From NCBI RefSeq assembly GCF_042738955.1, contig NZ_JBHYHC010000004.1, forward strand, positions 62,001 through 126,000: a stretch of DNA of 64,000 bases, given 5' to 3'. Below the pieces are notes generated by a model. It did no database searches. It was not told where the DNA came from and saw nothing but the letters and a program-made list of their open reading frames with translations. Below are positions 1 to 7,774 of the stretch, in pieces (position 1 is the stretch's first letter; every line of letters starts with the position of its first letter). The translations under genes and the position numbers were made by a program. Source of the stretch: Umezawaea sp042738955. GTDB taxonomy: Bacteria > Actinomycetota > Actinomycetes > Mycobacteriales > Pseudonocardiaceae.

Positions 1-462
1 CACCGCGTCCGGCTCCCGGCGGCGGAAGTCGTCGGTGAACCAGCGGCTCGCGTCGCCCGCGCCCGGACCGTCCCGCCGCACGCCCTCCAGTCGGGCCAGC
101 ACGCGCTCGCGCTCGGCGGGCGTCCGACCGGCGACCGTGCCGATCAGCACGAGCCGGTCGACCACCTCGGGGTGGGCGAGCGCCACGGCCTGCGCGACCA
201 GCCCGCCGAGCGAGAACCCGACCAGGTGCGCCCTCGGGACGGCCAGGTGGCGCAGCAGTTCGACGTGGTCCTCGACCAGGTCGTCCACAGTGGACTTCCG
301 GGGCGTGGACCGGCCGTGGCCGGGCAGGTCGTAGCGGACGACGACGGCCCGGTGCGCCAGTTCGGCGGCGATCCGGTCCCACGCGGTGAGGTCGGACCCG
401 ACGCCGTGCACCAGGACCACCACCTCGTCGTGGTCCGAGTCGCCGTCGACGACGTACCTCAC
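1..462 (-). CDS. alpha/beta-fold hydrolase, partial (C-terminus beyond window)
   Basis: Reading the minus strand from a GTG at 462 gives 154 residues with no stop before the window edge, so the C-terminus is missing. An N-terminal HG turn (VLVHGVGSD) forms the oxyanion region. The nucleophile elbow reads GFSLGG, with the Ser expected to be catalytic. The GTG overlaps the stop of the upstream flavin monooxygenase gene (GTGA), so the two are translationally coupled. The family hydrolyses esters, lactones or C-C bonds. Here it probably acts on the product of the monooxygenase, but the substrate cannot be read. Family is secure; role is inferred. Confidence 0.85.
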   Translation of the reverse strand, partial: MRYVVDGDSDHDEVVVLVHGVGSDLTAWDRIAAELAHRAVVVRYDLPGHGRSTPRKSTVDDLVEDHVELLRHLAVPRAHLVGFSLGGLVAQAVALAHPEVVDRLVLIGTVAGRTPAERERVLARLEGVRRDGPGAGDASRWFTDDFRRREPDAV

Positions 463-1526
463 CGGCCGCCCACCGCGGCGACCGGCTGCTCCGCGAACGC
501 GGGCATGACCTCGGTGGCGAACAGTTCGAGGGACCGCATCTCCTGCTCGTGCGGGAGGCCCCAGCTCGCGCCGTACATGAAGGTGTCGACGCCCGCGGCC
601 TCGTACCGCTTCAGCTTCTCCACCACCTGCTCGGGCGTGCCGAACACGTGGTTGTCCACGAGCGCGTCGTCGTCGTAGTTCTCCTTGCCCGCCAACACCT
701 CCAGGTCGGCGAGGTCGACGAACCCGCCGCGCACCCCGCCGGTGTTGCGGAACAGCGTGTCGAAGTACCGCATGTGCGTCTTCAGGTGCCCGGCGACCTC
801 GCGGGCGCTCGCGGCGTCCTCGTAGACCGCGGCGTTGCGCAGCATCATCAGCTTCGGCCGGAACCCGCCGCCCGCCTCGGCCACGGCGGTGTCCAGCCGC
901 TCCTTGAGCGACTCGACCTCGGCGAACGGCAGGTGCAGCGGCGTGGCCATGATGTCGCACTCGTTCTCGACCGCGAAGCGGAACACGTCGGGGTGCCGCG
1001 CGGAGATCCAGATCGGCGGGTGCGGCGTCTGCACGGGCCGCGGCACGGCGGTGGCGGCGGGGAACTTCCAGAACGCGCCGTCGTGCGCGTAGTCCCCGCC
1101 CCACAGGCCTTTCAGCGCGGGCACCAGCTCGGCCAGCGCCTCCCGGCCGTGCGCCGGGTCGACGCCGGGCGCCATCCGCTCGAACTCGTAGGTGTACGCG
1201 CCGCGGCCGATGCCGACCTCGACGCGACCGCCGGAGAGCAGGTCCACCAGGCCGACCTCGCCCGCCAGGCGCATCGGGTGCCAGTAGGGCGCGCACACGA
1301 CGGCGCTGCCGAGCCGGATCCGCTCGGTCTCGCGGGCCCACACGGCGAGCTGGGTGAACGGGTTCGGCGCGATCGACAGCTCGATCCCGTGGTGCTCCCC
1401 GGTGAACACCGAGTGGAAGCCGCCGCGGTCCGCGAGCCGGACGACCTCCAGCGAGTTGGCCAGCACCCGCTCCATCGGCGTGTCCGGCGACTCGCGGTGC
1501 ATCTCGGTCGACAAGGCGAACTTCAT
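459..1526 (-). CDS. LLM-class flavin-dependent monooxygenase (luciferase-like)
   Basis: This 355-residue protein starts at an ATG with a good Shine-Dalgarno (AGCGGAGGAC). It is a luciferase-like TIM barrel: the N-terminus MKFALST, the EHHG stretch near residue 45, LGSAVV and the GRVEVGIGRGAY loop are typical of bacterial LLM oxidoreductases. Such enzymes use reduced FMN delivered by a separate reductase to oxygenate small organic substrates. The reductase is probably the next gene upstream (31-base gap). The downstream alpha/beta hydrolase overlaps its stop codon. Together the three genes look like a degradative or tailoring unit. The substrate is unknown. Confidence 0.9.
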   Translation of the reverse strand: MKFALSTEMHRESPDTPMERVLANSLEVVRLADRGGFHSVFTGEHHGIELSIAPNPFTQLAVWARETERIRLGSAVVCAPYWHPMRLAGEVGLVDLLSGGRVEVGIGRGAYTYEFERMAPGVDPAHGREALAELVPALKGLWGGDYAHDGAFWKFPAATAVPRPVQTPHPPIWISARHPDVFRFAVENECDIMATPLHLPFAEVESLKERLDTAVAEAGGGFRPKLMMLRNAAVYEDAASAREVAGHLKTHMRYFDTLFRNTGGVRGGFVDLADLEVLAGKENYDDDALVDNHVFGTPEQVVEKLKRYEAAGVDTFMYGASWGLPHEQEMRSLELFATEVMPAFAEQPVAAVGGR

Positions 1527-1557
1527 GGCGGTCCTCCGCTCGTGGGGATGGGGGTGC

Positions 1558-2508
1558 TCAGGCCGTGACCCGGACGACGCGGCCGCGCTCGGCGCTGCCC
1601 GCGTAGAGCCCGAAGTCCTCGCCCTGGCGTTCGGTGGCGTAGCGCCGCAGCATCGTGCGGACCGACGCGTCACCGATCAGCTCCCAGGGCAGGTCCTGGG
1701 CGGGAAAGCTCTGGAGGGAACCGGAGAACCGCTCGCCCCGGCAGTCGACCCGCAGCCGGTAGGCGAGCACGAGGGCCTCGTCGTCGTACACCGAGTAGAG
1801 GAACGCGACCTCGGCGGCCACGCCGAGCGACGCGGACGCGGCCCGTGACAGCGAGGCGTCGTCGAGCTGCTCGCCCGCGAGCGCGACGCGGGGCACGCCC
1901 CACCCGGCTCCGCTGCGCTCCAGCACGACCTGCCCGTCACGGGTCTCGGCGATCCACAGCGCCTCCACGGACCTCGCGTGGTCCGCCAGCATCTGCTGCT
2001 CCGGCATCAGCGACACGTACTGGCCCTGGTGGTAGCCGAGCGGCCGGTGCACGGCCATCGAGAAGTCCCGGACCTCGCCGATGACCAGCACGTGGTCCCC
2101 GACGACGACCCGGCGCTCGGTCTCGCAGTCCAGCCACGCCGCGGCCCTCGGCAGGATCGGCGCGCCACCCAGCCCGGTCCGGCAGTCGAGGCCGGCGAAC
2201 TTGTCCGGCGACTTCGTCGCGAACGTCGCCGCCAGCTCCCGCTGGTCCGCCGCCAGGATGTGCACCGCGAAGCCCGTGGACTCGGAGAACGCCTGGTAGC
2301 TGGCCGCGGACCGGTCCACGCAGACCAGGACGAGCGGCGGGTCGAGCGAGACGGACGTGAACGAGTTCGCCGTGATCCCCCGCGGCACGCCGTCGCCGTC
2401 GGTGGTCGTCACGACCGTGACACCGGTGAGGAAGCAGGACAGCGCCCGCCGCAGCTCGCCGCGGTCGACCGGCGAGGAGCGGGGTGCGGGAGCGGAGGTC
2501 ATAATCAT
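1558..2508 (-). CDS. flavin reductase domain protein with extra C-terminal Nudix-like domain
   Basis: Residues about 10-165 match HpaC-type flavin reductases (LTGVTVVTT, ITANSFTSVSLDPPLVLVC), which reduce FMN with NAD(P)H for partner monooxygenases. A further 150 residues follow (about 170-316) with a fold pattern like a Nudix domain but without a recognisable Nudix box, so that part is only tentatively assigned. Two in-frame ATGs exist (2508 and 2502); the first has AGGA about 8 bases upstream and is chosen. It is the first gene of the leftward operon and most likely feeds the adjacent LLM monooxygenase. The reductase is normally stand-alone at about 170 residues, so the fusion is unusual. 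Confidence 0.85.
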   Translation of the reverse strand: MIMTSAPAPRSSPVDRGELRRALSCFLTGVTVVTTTDGDGVPRGITANSFTSVSLDPPLVLVCVDRSAASYQAFSESTGFAVHILAADQRELAATFATKSPDKFAGLDCRTGLGGAPILPRAAAWLDCETERRVVVGDHVLVIGEVRDFSMAVHRPLGYHQGQYVSLMPEQQMLADHARSVEALWIAETRDGQVVLERSGAGWGVPRVALAGEQLDDASLSRAASASLGVAAEVAFLYSVYDDEALVLAYRLRVDCRGERFSGSLQSFPAQDLPWELIGDASVRTMLRRYATERQGEDFGLYAGSAERGRVVRVTA

Positions 2509-2516
2509 AAGTATTA
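2501..2516. promoter_or_regulatory. AT-rich inverted repeat at the start of the flavin operon
   Basis: ATAAT and ATTAT arms flank a 7-base spacer directly over the start codon of the flavin reductase gene, an AT-rich patch in otherwise GC-rich DNA. It could be an operator for a local repressor or simply reflect a weakly structured translation start. Weak evidence. Confidence 0.25.
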
Positions 2517-2693
2517 TCCTTCCATCGTCGCAGGCACAACCCCCTCGCCGGCGGGCCGTGGCTATCGGGCCCCTCCGGGAGCGCGTTACGGCCTGTCCGC
2601 TGATCGGGTGTTCTCCTGTGGGCTCCCGTAACGAGCTCCTCGCCGGTCCCCGATCCACCGGGCATCCGCCTTCGATCCCCAGAGGACGCCGCG

Positions 2694-3278
2694 ATGCCGT
2701 ACTCGGACAGACCAAGCCGGTGGCGGCGCGTCGGAGCCCGCGCCGTCGACCACCTGATCGCGTTCCTGCCCGCGCTGGTGCTCGCGTGGATGGCGGTGCC
2801 GGTCGTGGAGAAGCTCCTGGTGCACCAAGCGGGGAAGGTCGCCACCGGAGCCGTCGCGGCCGCCGACTTCGCGGGCCTCAAGGACGCCGCCGACCAGGTC
2901 ACGACGATCGCCGTGAACGCGGTGTCGTTGGTGCTGCTGGTGATCACCGCGGTGACCCTCGCGGTGCTGTGCCTCTACGACTGGCTGGCCCACGCGTTTT
3001 TCCGCCGCACACTGGGAAAGGCCCTGTTCGGCATCGCCGTCGTGCGCGACGGCGACGCCCCCGGCCTCGGCCGCTGCTTCCTCCGGACCGGCGTGCTGTT
3101 CGGGTTGCCGGGCATCGCGGTGTGCTGGGCGTGGACGGCCTCACTGCTGGGCTCCCCCACCGGAATCGCCGTGCCGGTGGTGTTCGGCGCGTCGGTGGTG
3201 GGCCTGCTGCTCGCGATGGGGCCGACACGGCGGGCGTTGCACGACCGGCTGTCCGGCACCGAGGTCGCCCGGCGGTGA
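2694..3278 (+). CDS. RDD family membrane protein
   Basis: A 194-residue membrane protein with three or four hydrophobic segments (about 20-45, 75-100, 120-150 and 155-180). It carries the RDD signature: Arg and Asp in RVGARAVDHLIAF at the start of the first helix, and Asp before the last cytoplasmic tail (ALHDRLSGTEV). RDD proteins are poorly characterised, and some have been linked to ion transport. An AGAGGAC ribosome site precedes the ATG. It is divergent from the flavin operon across a 185-base gap. No functional partner is obvious. Confidence 0.85.
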   Translation: MPYSDRPSRWRRVGARAVDHLIAFLPALVLAWMAVPVVEKLLVHQAGKVATGAVAAADFAGLKDAADQVTTIAVNAVSLVLLVITAVTLAVLCLYDWLAHAFFRRTLGKALFGIAVVRDGDAPGLGRCFLRTGVLFGLPGIAVCWAWTASLLGSPTGIAVPVVFGASVVGLLLAMGPTRRALHDRLSGTEVARR

Positions 3279-3389
3279 CAGATCAAGGACAGAAGCCGGC
3301 CATGCCGTGACCAGGCCGTCGCGGTGGCCGGGAACACTTCGGAAACCGTTGTACGTTGGGCGCTTCACCACCGCACCGAGGAGTTGGCG

Positions 3390-4541
3390 ATGCGACCCAG
3401 GGCGTTCGTGACCTACGCACACGACTCCGAGCAGCACAAGGCCGACGTGCTCAAGCTGGCGACGCTGCTCCAGCAGTCGGGGGTCGACACCGAACTCGAC
3501 CAGTGGGCCGCGGACCGACGGCGGGACTGGTCGACGTGGGCCATCGAGGGGATGACCACGGCCGACTACGTGATCGTGGTGGTGTCGCCGGACTACAAGG
3601 CTCCAGGCGATGGCCTCGGCTCGACGACGGTGAACCGCGGCGTCCGTTCGGAGGCGTCGGTCCTGCGCGACCTCCTGCACGGCGACCGCGACACCTGGCT
3701 GCCGAAGCTGCTGCCGGTCCTCCTTCCAGGACACGGGGTCGAGGAGATCCCGTTCTTCCTCCAGCCGAACGTGGCCGACCACTACAAGGTCGAGGAGATC
3801 AGCGAGCGGGGCGTCGAAGACCTGTACCGGGTGATCACCGGCCAACCCAGGCTGACCAAGCCCTATCCCGGTCCGCCGCGGAGGTTGCCCGCCGGTGGTT
3901 CCGGCGCGCTCACGCTGAGCGAGCCGCTCGCGGTGTCGTGGCGGAGCGACCTGAGCGGCAGGCCCCAGACGCCGACGCTGGAGGTGCACCTGGTCCCGGT
4001 GGGCGGTGTCGAACGACTCCCGGTCCGCCGCCTCGCCCCGCTGGCCGACGACCTGGCCGGGCACGGTCGGGAGCACGGTCTCTTCGGCGGCGCGGAACAG
4101 CTGGTCGTCGACTCGTCGGACCAGGGCGCGTGGGTCGTCACCGCCAACACCCTGCGGAAGTCGTCCGGGATCCTGGTGCGGCGCACCGGTCAGCGCTCCG
4201 CGTGGACGGCACTGCCCCACGGGCAAGGCGGAATCCAGTTGACCCCCGACGACGTGGAGGAACGGCTGGCGGACCTGCTGGTCGCGCTCCTCGACCTGGA
4301 CGTGCCCGCCCCACACCGGTTCGCGCCCGCGGTCGGCCTCGAACCGGTCCACCTGGTGACCATCGGCACCCGTGCGGACCTGACCTCGAACACCAGCGTG
4401 ATCCACTCGTTCTACCCGCCGCACCTCCGCGTCGAGCCCGAGGAGTCGTTCACCGCCGAGCATTTGCGCCGCGCGGTGTCCGAGGTCGCCGAGGAACTCG
4501 CCGCTCGGCTGGTCGCCGCGTTTCGCCGGGAGGTCCGGTGA
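3390..4541 (+). CDS. SEFIR-domain protein
   Basis: The N-terminal 140 residues form a SEFIR domain, a TIR relative: RAFVTYAHDSEQHK at the start, then LDQW (about residue 42), RDWSTWA and VIVVVSPDYK. In bacteria SEFIR domains occur as adaptors or effectors in immune-like systems, often beside STAND NTPases. The remaining 240 residues have no recognised domain. The ATG at 3390 has GAGGAG upstream and places the SEFIR start at residue 3. The stop overlaps the GTG of a second SEFIR gene (GTGA), and an NB-ARC gene follows, so this protein probably works within that signalling set. Confidence 0.85.
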   Translation: MRPRAFVTYAHDSEQHKADVLKLATLLQQSGVDTELDQWAADRRRDWSTWAIEGMTTADYVIVVVSPDYKAPGDGLGSTTVNRGVRSEASVLRDLLHGDRDTWLPKLLPVLLPGHGVEEIPFFLQPNVADHYKVEEISERGVEDLYRVITGQPRLTKPYPGPPRRLPAGGSGALTLSEPLAVSWRSDLSGRPQTPTLEVHLVPVGGVERLPVRRLAPLADDLAGHGREHGLFGGAEQLVVDSSDQGAWVVTANTLRKSSGILVRRTGQRSAWTALPHGQGGIQLTPDDVEERLADLLVALLDLDVPAPHRFAPAVGLEPVHLVTIGTRADLTSNTSVIHSFYPPHLRVEPEESFTAEHLRRAVSEVAEELAARLVAAFRREVR

Positions 4542-5548
4542 AGCAGGAGAAGGCGCCGCGGATCTTCGTCACGTACTCGCACGACTCCGAGGAGCACAAG
4601 GACCGGGTGCGGGAGTTCTCGACGTTCCTGCGGTCCGAGGTCGGCTTGGACGTGCACCTGGACCAGTGGTACGACGATCACCGGCGGGACTGGTCGGCGT
4701 GGGCGGTCGAGCACCTCACCGAGGCGGACTTCATCCTGGTGATCGCGTCGCCCGAGTACAAGCGGCGGGCCGACGGGGGCGCGCCGCCGGACGTCGGGCG
4801 GGGGTCGCAGTTCGAGGCGGCGATCCTGCGGGACAACCTGACCCGGAACCTGCGGCGCGAGACCGCGCGGATCCTGCCCGTGGTGCTGCCGGGGCGGTCG
4901 GTGGACGAGATCCCGGTGTTCCTCAACGCCCACTCCACCACGCACTTCCTGGTCGACGAGATCAGCCACCACGGGGTCGCGTCGCTGCTGGCCGCGATCA
5001 GCGGGCACGGCCAGTACCCGATCCCGCCGCGCGGCGAGTACCGGATCTCGAACCCCCGCATGCCCAAGGCCCCGGCCGAGACGCGTGAACGGACCGAGTT
5101 GCTGACCGCGTTGCCGTGGTTGAGCCGCAGCACGGACGTGCGGCCGGGTGGCGCGCGGATCGACGGCACGCACCACGGGGACAGCGTGGTGCTGCGGCCG
5201 TCGTTGTTCAGCGCGGACGCGAAGGGGTACGTGGAGTTCGACCTCGGGAAGCGGTACCGGCGGCTGACGTCCGTGGTGGGGGTGCTGGACGACGCCGCCG
5301 AGGCCGACCAGGTCGGGTACTTCCGGGTCTACCTGGACCGGTCGCCGGGACCGGAGGTGGAGGCCACGCTCGGCAAGCCGGGCTCGGTGGACGTGGACGT
5401 GTCCGGGGTGCTGCGGCTGCGGCTGGAGCTGTACCGGCCGGACACCGTGGCCTCGCCGATGATGGCCGGGGCGTTCATGGCGGGCGGGCGGTCCGCCAGG
5501 CTGCCGGAACTCGCGTGGGGCAACCCGACGCTGCACCGGGAGTTGTGA
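4538..5548 (+). CDS. SEFIR domain protein with C-terminal NPCBM-like domain
   Basis: 336 residues, GTG start overlapping the previous stop, with GGGAGG upstream. Residues about 5-145 are a SEFIR domain (RIFVTYSHDSEEHK, LDQWYDDHRRDWSAW, FILVIASPEYK), clearly paralogous to the preceding protein. Residues about 190-330 look like an NPCBM/NEW2-type galactose-binding-like domain (VEFDLGKRYRRLTSVVGV ... YFRVYLDR). A lectin-like sensor fused to a SEFIR adaptor suggests recognition of a carbohydrate or surface ligand. The same kind of domain reappears at the C-terminus of the Ser/Thr kinase at 15092-16912. Function is inferred from architecture only. Confidence 0.85.
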   Translation: MKQEKAPRIFVTYSHDSEEHKDRVREFSTFLRSEVGLDVHLDQWYDDHRRDWSAWAVEHLTEADFILVIASPEYKRRADGGAPPDVGRGSQFEAAILRDNLTRNLRRETARILPVVLPGRSVDEIPVFLNAHSTTHFLVDEISHHGVASLLAAISGHGQYPIPPRGEYRISNPRMPKAPAETRERTELLTALPWLSRSTDVRPGGARIDGTHHGDSVVLRPSLFSADAKGYVEFDLGKRYRRLTSVVGVLDDAAEADQVGYFRVYLDRSPGPEVEATLGKPGSVDVDVSGVLRLRLELYRPDTVASPMMAGAFMAGGRSARLPELAWGNPTLHREL

Positions 5549-5578
5549 TGCGCGGTCGTCCCGTGTTCCCTTGATCGC

Positions 5579-7693
5579 GTGCAGACCGGAGACGCGGGGA
5601 CGACGTCCACCACCAACACCATGTCGGACGTGTCGGGCAACGTGCTCCAAGCGGGCAAGATCGAGGGTGGGGTGCACTACCACGCGGCCGAGCCGGTCCG
5701 GACGGTGCCGCGGCAGCTGCCCGCGGCGCCGCGGGGGTTCGCCGGGCGCGCGGACCTGCTGGCGGCGGTGGACGCGGCGGTCGCCGACGCGCCACCGGGA
5801 ACCGTGCCGATGGTCGTGCTGGTCGGGATGGGCGGCGTGGGGAAGACGGCGCTGGCCGTGTCGTGGGCGCACCGGGCCGTCGACCGGTTCCCGGACGGGC
5901 AGCTCTACGTGGACCTGCACGGGTTCGGGTCGGAGCGGCCGTTCGAGGCGGGCGAGGTGCTCGGCGGGTTCCTGCGGGCGCTCGGGGTCGCGCCGGAGCG
6001 GCTGCCGGTCGAGACGGAGGAGCGGGCCGCGCTGTTCCGGTCACTGGTGAGCGAGCGGAAGACGCTGGTGGTGCTGGACAACGCGCACGACGAGGAGCAG
6101 GTGCGGCCGCTCGTGCCGGGGGTCGGCTCGTGCGTGCTGGTGACCAGCCGCGGCAACCTCGCCGGGCTGGTGGTCGACCACGACGCCGTGCTGCTGCCGG
6201 TGGACGTGCTGCCCGAGGCCGAGGCGCTGGACCTGCTGCGGGGGCTCGTCGGCGTCCGCGCGGACGCCGAGCCGGACGCGGTCGTGGAGCTGGTGCGGCT
6301 GTGCGCGCGGCTGCCGCTGGCGCTGCGGGTCGTCGGCGGCCTGGCCCGCTGCCAGCCCACGGCGACGCTCGCGGACCTGGTCGAGACGCTGACCGACGAG
6401 CACGGCCGGTTGGACGCGCTCGACGTCGGCGGTGACGCGCGGACCGCGGTCCGGACGGTGTTCTCCTGGTCCTACCGGCGGCTGCCCGCCGACGCGGCGC
6501 GGGTGTTCCGGCTGCTGGGGCTCGTGCCGGGCACCGACACGAGCCGCGCCGCCGTGGCCGCGCTGGCGGACCTGCCACAGGCGTTGACGAACCGGCTGCT
6601 GGCCGTGCTGGTGCAGGCGCAGGTCGCCGTGGACGCCGGGCGGGGCCGGATCGGCATGCACGACCTGCTGCGCGTCTACGCCGCCGAACTGGCCGAGCTG
6701 GGCCACCCCGAGGACCGGCGCTCGGCGGTCGTGCGGCTGTTCGACCACTACCTGCACGGCGCCGCGCAGGCGGACAAGCTGGTGACGCCCCGGCGGTTCC
6801 GCGTCCCGCTGGACGGCTCGGCCACGCCGATCAAGGACCTGGACACCCGTGACGACGCCCTGGAGTGGTTGCGCACCGAGCACGAGGCGATCGCCGGACT
6901 GTTCCAGGTGGACGACCGGGAGCTGGACGCCCGGATCTGGCAGCTCGCCTACACGATGCGCGGCTACTTCTTCCTCACCAAGGACTGGGACACCTGGGTC
7001 CGCACGCACCTCGTGGCGCTGGCCGCGACCGAACGCCTCGGCGACCTGTCGGCCGAGGCCGCCACGCGCAACAACCTGGGGCTGGCGCTGCTGGAGCGCG
7101 GCGACCCCGAGGCAGCCGGGCCGCACTACCTTCGGGCCCAGGAGATCTTCGAGCGGTTGGGCGACCTGCGCGGCGCGGGCAACGCGATGGGCAACTACGC
7201 GTGGATCCTGCACGGCCGCGGCGACTTCGCGGGCGCGCTGGAGTGGGCGACCCGCGCGCTGGGCCTCTACGAGCGGTGCGAGGCGCGGACGAACGCCGGG
7301 ATCACGTTGCGGGGCATGGCGATCTTCGAGGCCGAGCTGGGCCGGTTCGCCGACGCCGTCGCCCACCTGGACCAGGCGATGGCGGTGTTCGTCGAACGCG
7401 GATCGCTGCTGGACCAGGCGATGGCCCACAACAGCCTCGGCGAGGTGCACGCCCAGGCCGGTGACGCGGTCGCGAGCGCGGAGGCCTACCGGAGGGCGCT
7501 GGCGCAGGGCGTGGAACTCGGCAGCCTGTTCGAGCAGGCCCGCGCCCACCGCGGGCTGGCGCGGGCGGCGCTGCTCGTCGACGACCGCGAGCAGGCGGCC
7601 GCGGAACTGCGCAGGGCGCTCGACCTGTTCACCGGGCTGTCCGCCGCGACCGAGGCGGAGGAGGCCGCGGCCGCGCTCGCCGCGCTGGGCTGA
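5579..7693 (+). CDS. NB-ARC STAND NTPase with TPR repeats and N-terminal RHIM-like motif
   Basis: 704 residues with a GTG start. No clear ribosome site is visible, so the start is less certain. Residues about 14-32 (SGNVLQAGKIEGG) match the glycine/VLQAG pattern of RHIM-like bacterial amyloid signalling motifs that occur at the N-termini of bacterial NLRs. An NB-ARC ATPase follows: P-loop GMGGVGKT at 83-90, Walker B TLVVLDNA, sensor LVTSR, and the GLPL-like motif RLPLALRV. The C-terminal half is TPR repeats (NNLGLALLERGD, GNYAWILHGRGD), the usual ligand-sensing part. It follows two SEFIR genes and precedes a TIR-STAND gene. It is probably a nucleotide-gated switch in an immune-like or signalling pathway. 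Confidence 0.88.
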   Translation: MQTGDAGTTSTTNTMSDVSGNVLQAGKIEGGVHYHAAEPVRTVPRQLPAAPRGFAGRADLLAAVDAAVADAPPGTVPMVVLVGMGGVGKTALAVSWAHRAVDRFPDGQLYVDLHGFGSERPFEAGEVLGGFLRALGVAPERLPVETEERAALFRSLVSERKTLVVLDNAHDEEQVRPLVPGVGSCVLVTSRGNLAGLVVDHDAVLLPVDVLPEAEALDLLRGLVGVRADAEPDAVVELVRLCARLPLALRVVGGLARCQPTATLADLVETLTDEHGRLDALDVGGDARTAVRTVFSWSYRRLPADAARVFRLLGLVPGTDTSRAAVAALADLPQALTNRLLAVLVQAQVAVDAGRGRIGMHDLLRVYAAELAELGHPEDRRSAVVRLFDHYLHGAAQADKLVTPRRFRVPLDGSATPIKDLDTRDDALEWLRTEHEAIAGLFQVDDRELDARIWQLAYTMRGYFFLTKDWDTWVRTHLVALAATERLGDLSAEAATRNNLGLALLERGDPEAAGPHYLRAQEIFERLGDLRGAGNAMGNYAWILHGRGDFAGALEWATRALGLYERCEARTNAGITLRGMAIFEAELGRFADAVAHLDQAMAVFVERGSLLDQAMAHNSLGEVHAQAGDAVASAEAYRRALAQGVELGSLFEQARAHRGLARAALLVDDREQAAAELRRALDLFTGLSAATEAEEAAAALAALG

Positions 7694-7774
7694 TTACCCG
7701 GTGGGCAGACTTTGTCCGGCTATTGTCCTTTTCTCACCCCACTTCCGCGCGCGGGTGTGCGGCATCGTTGAGGG

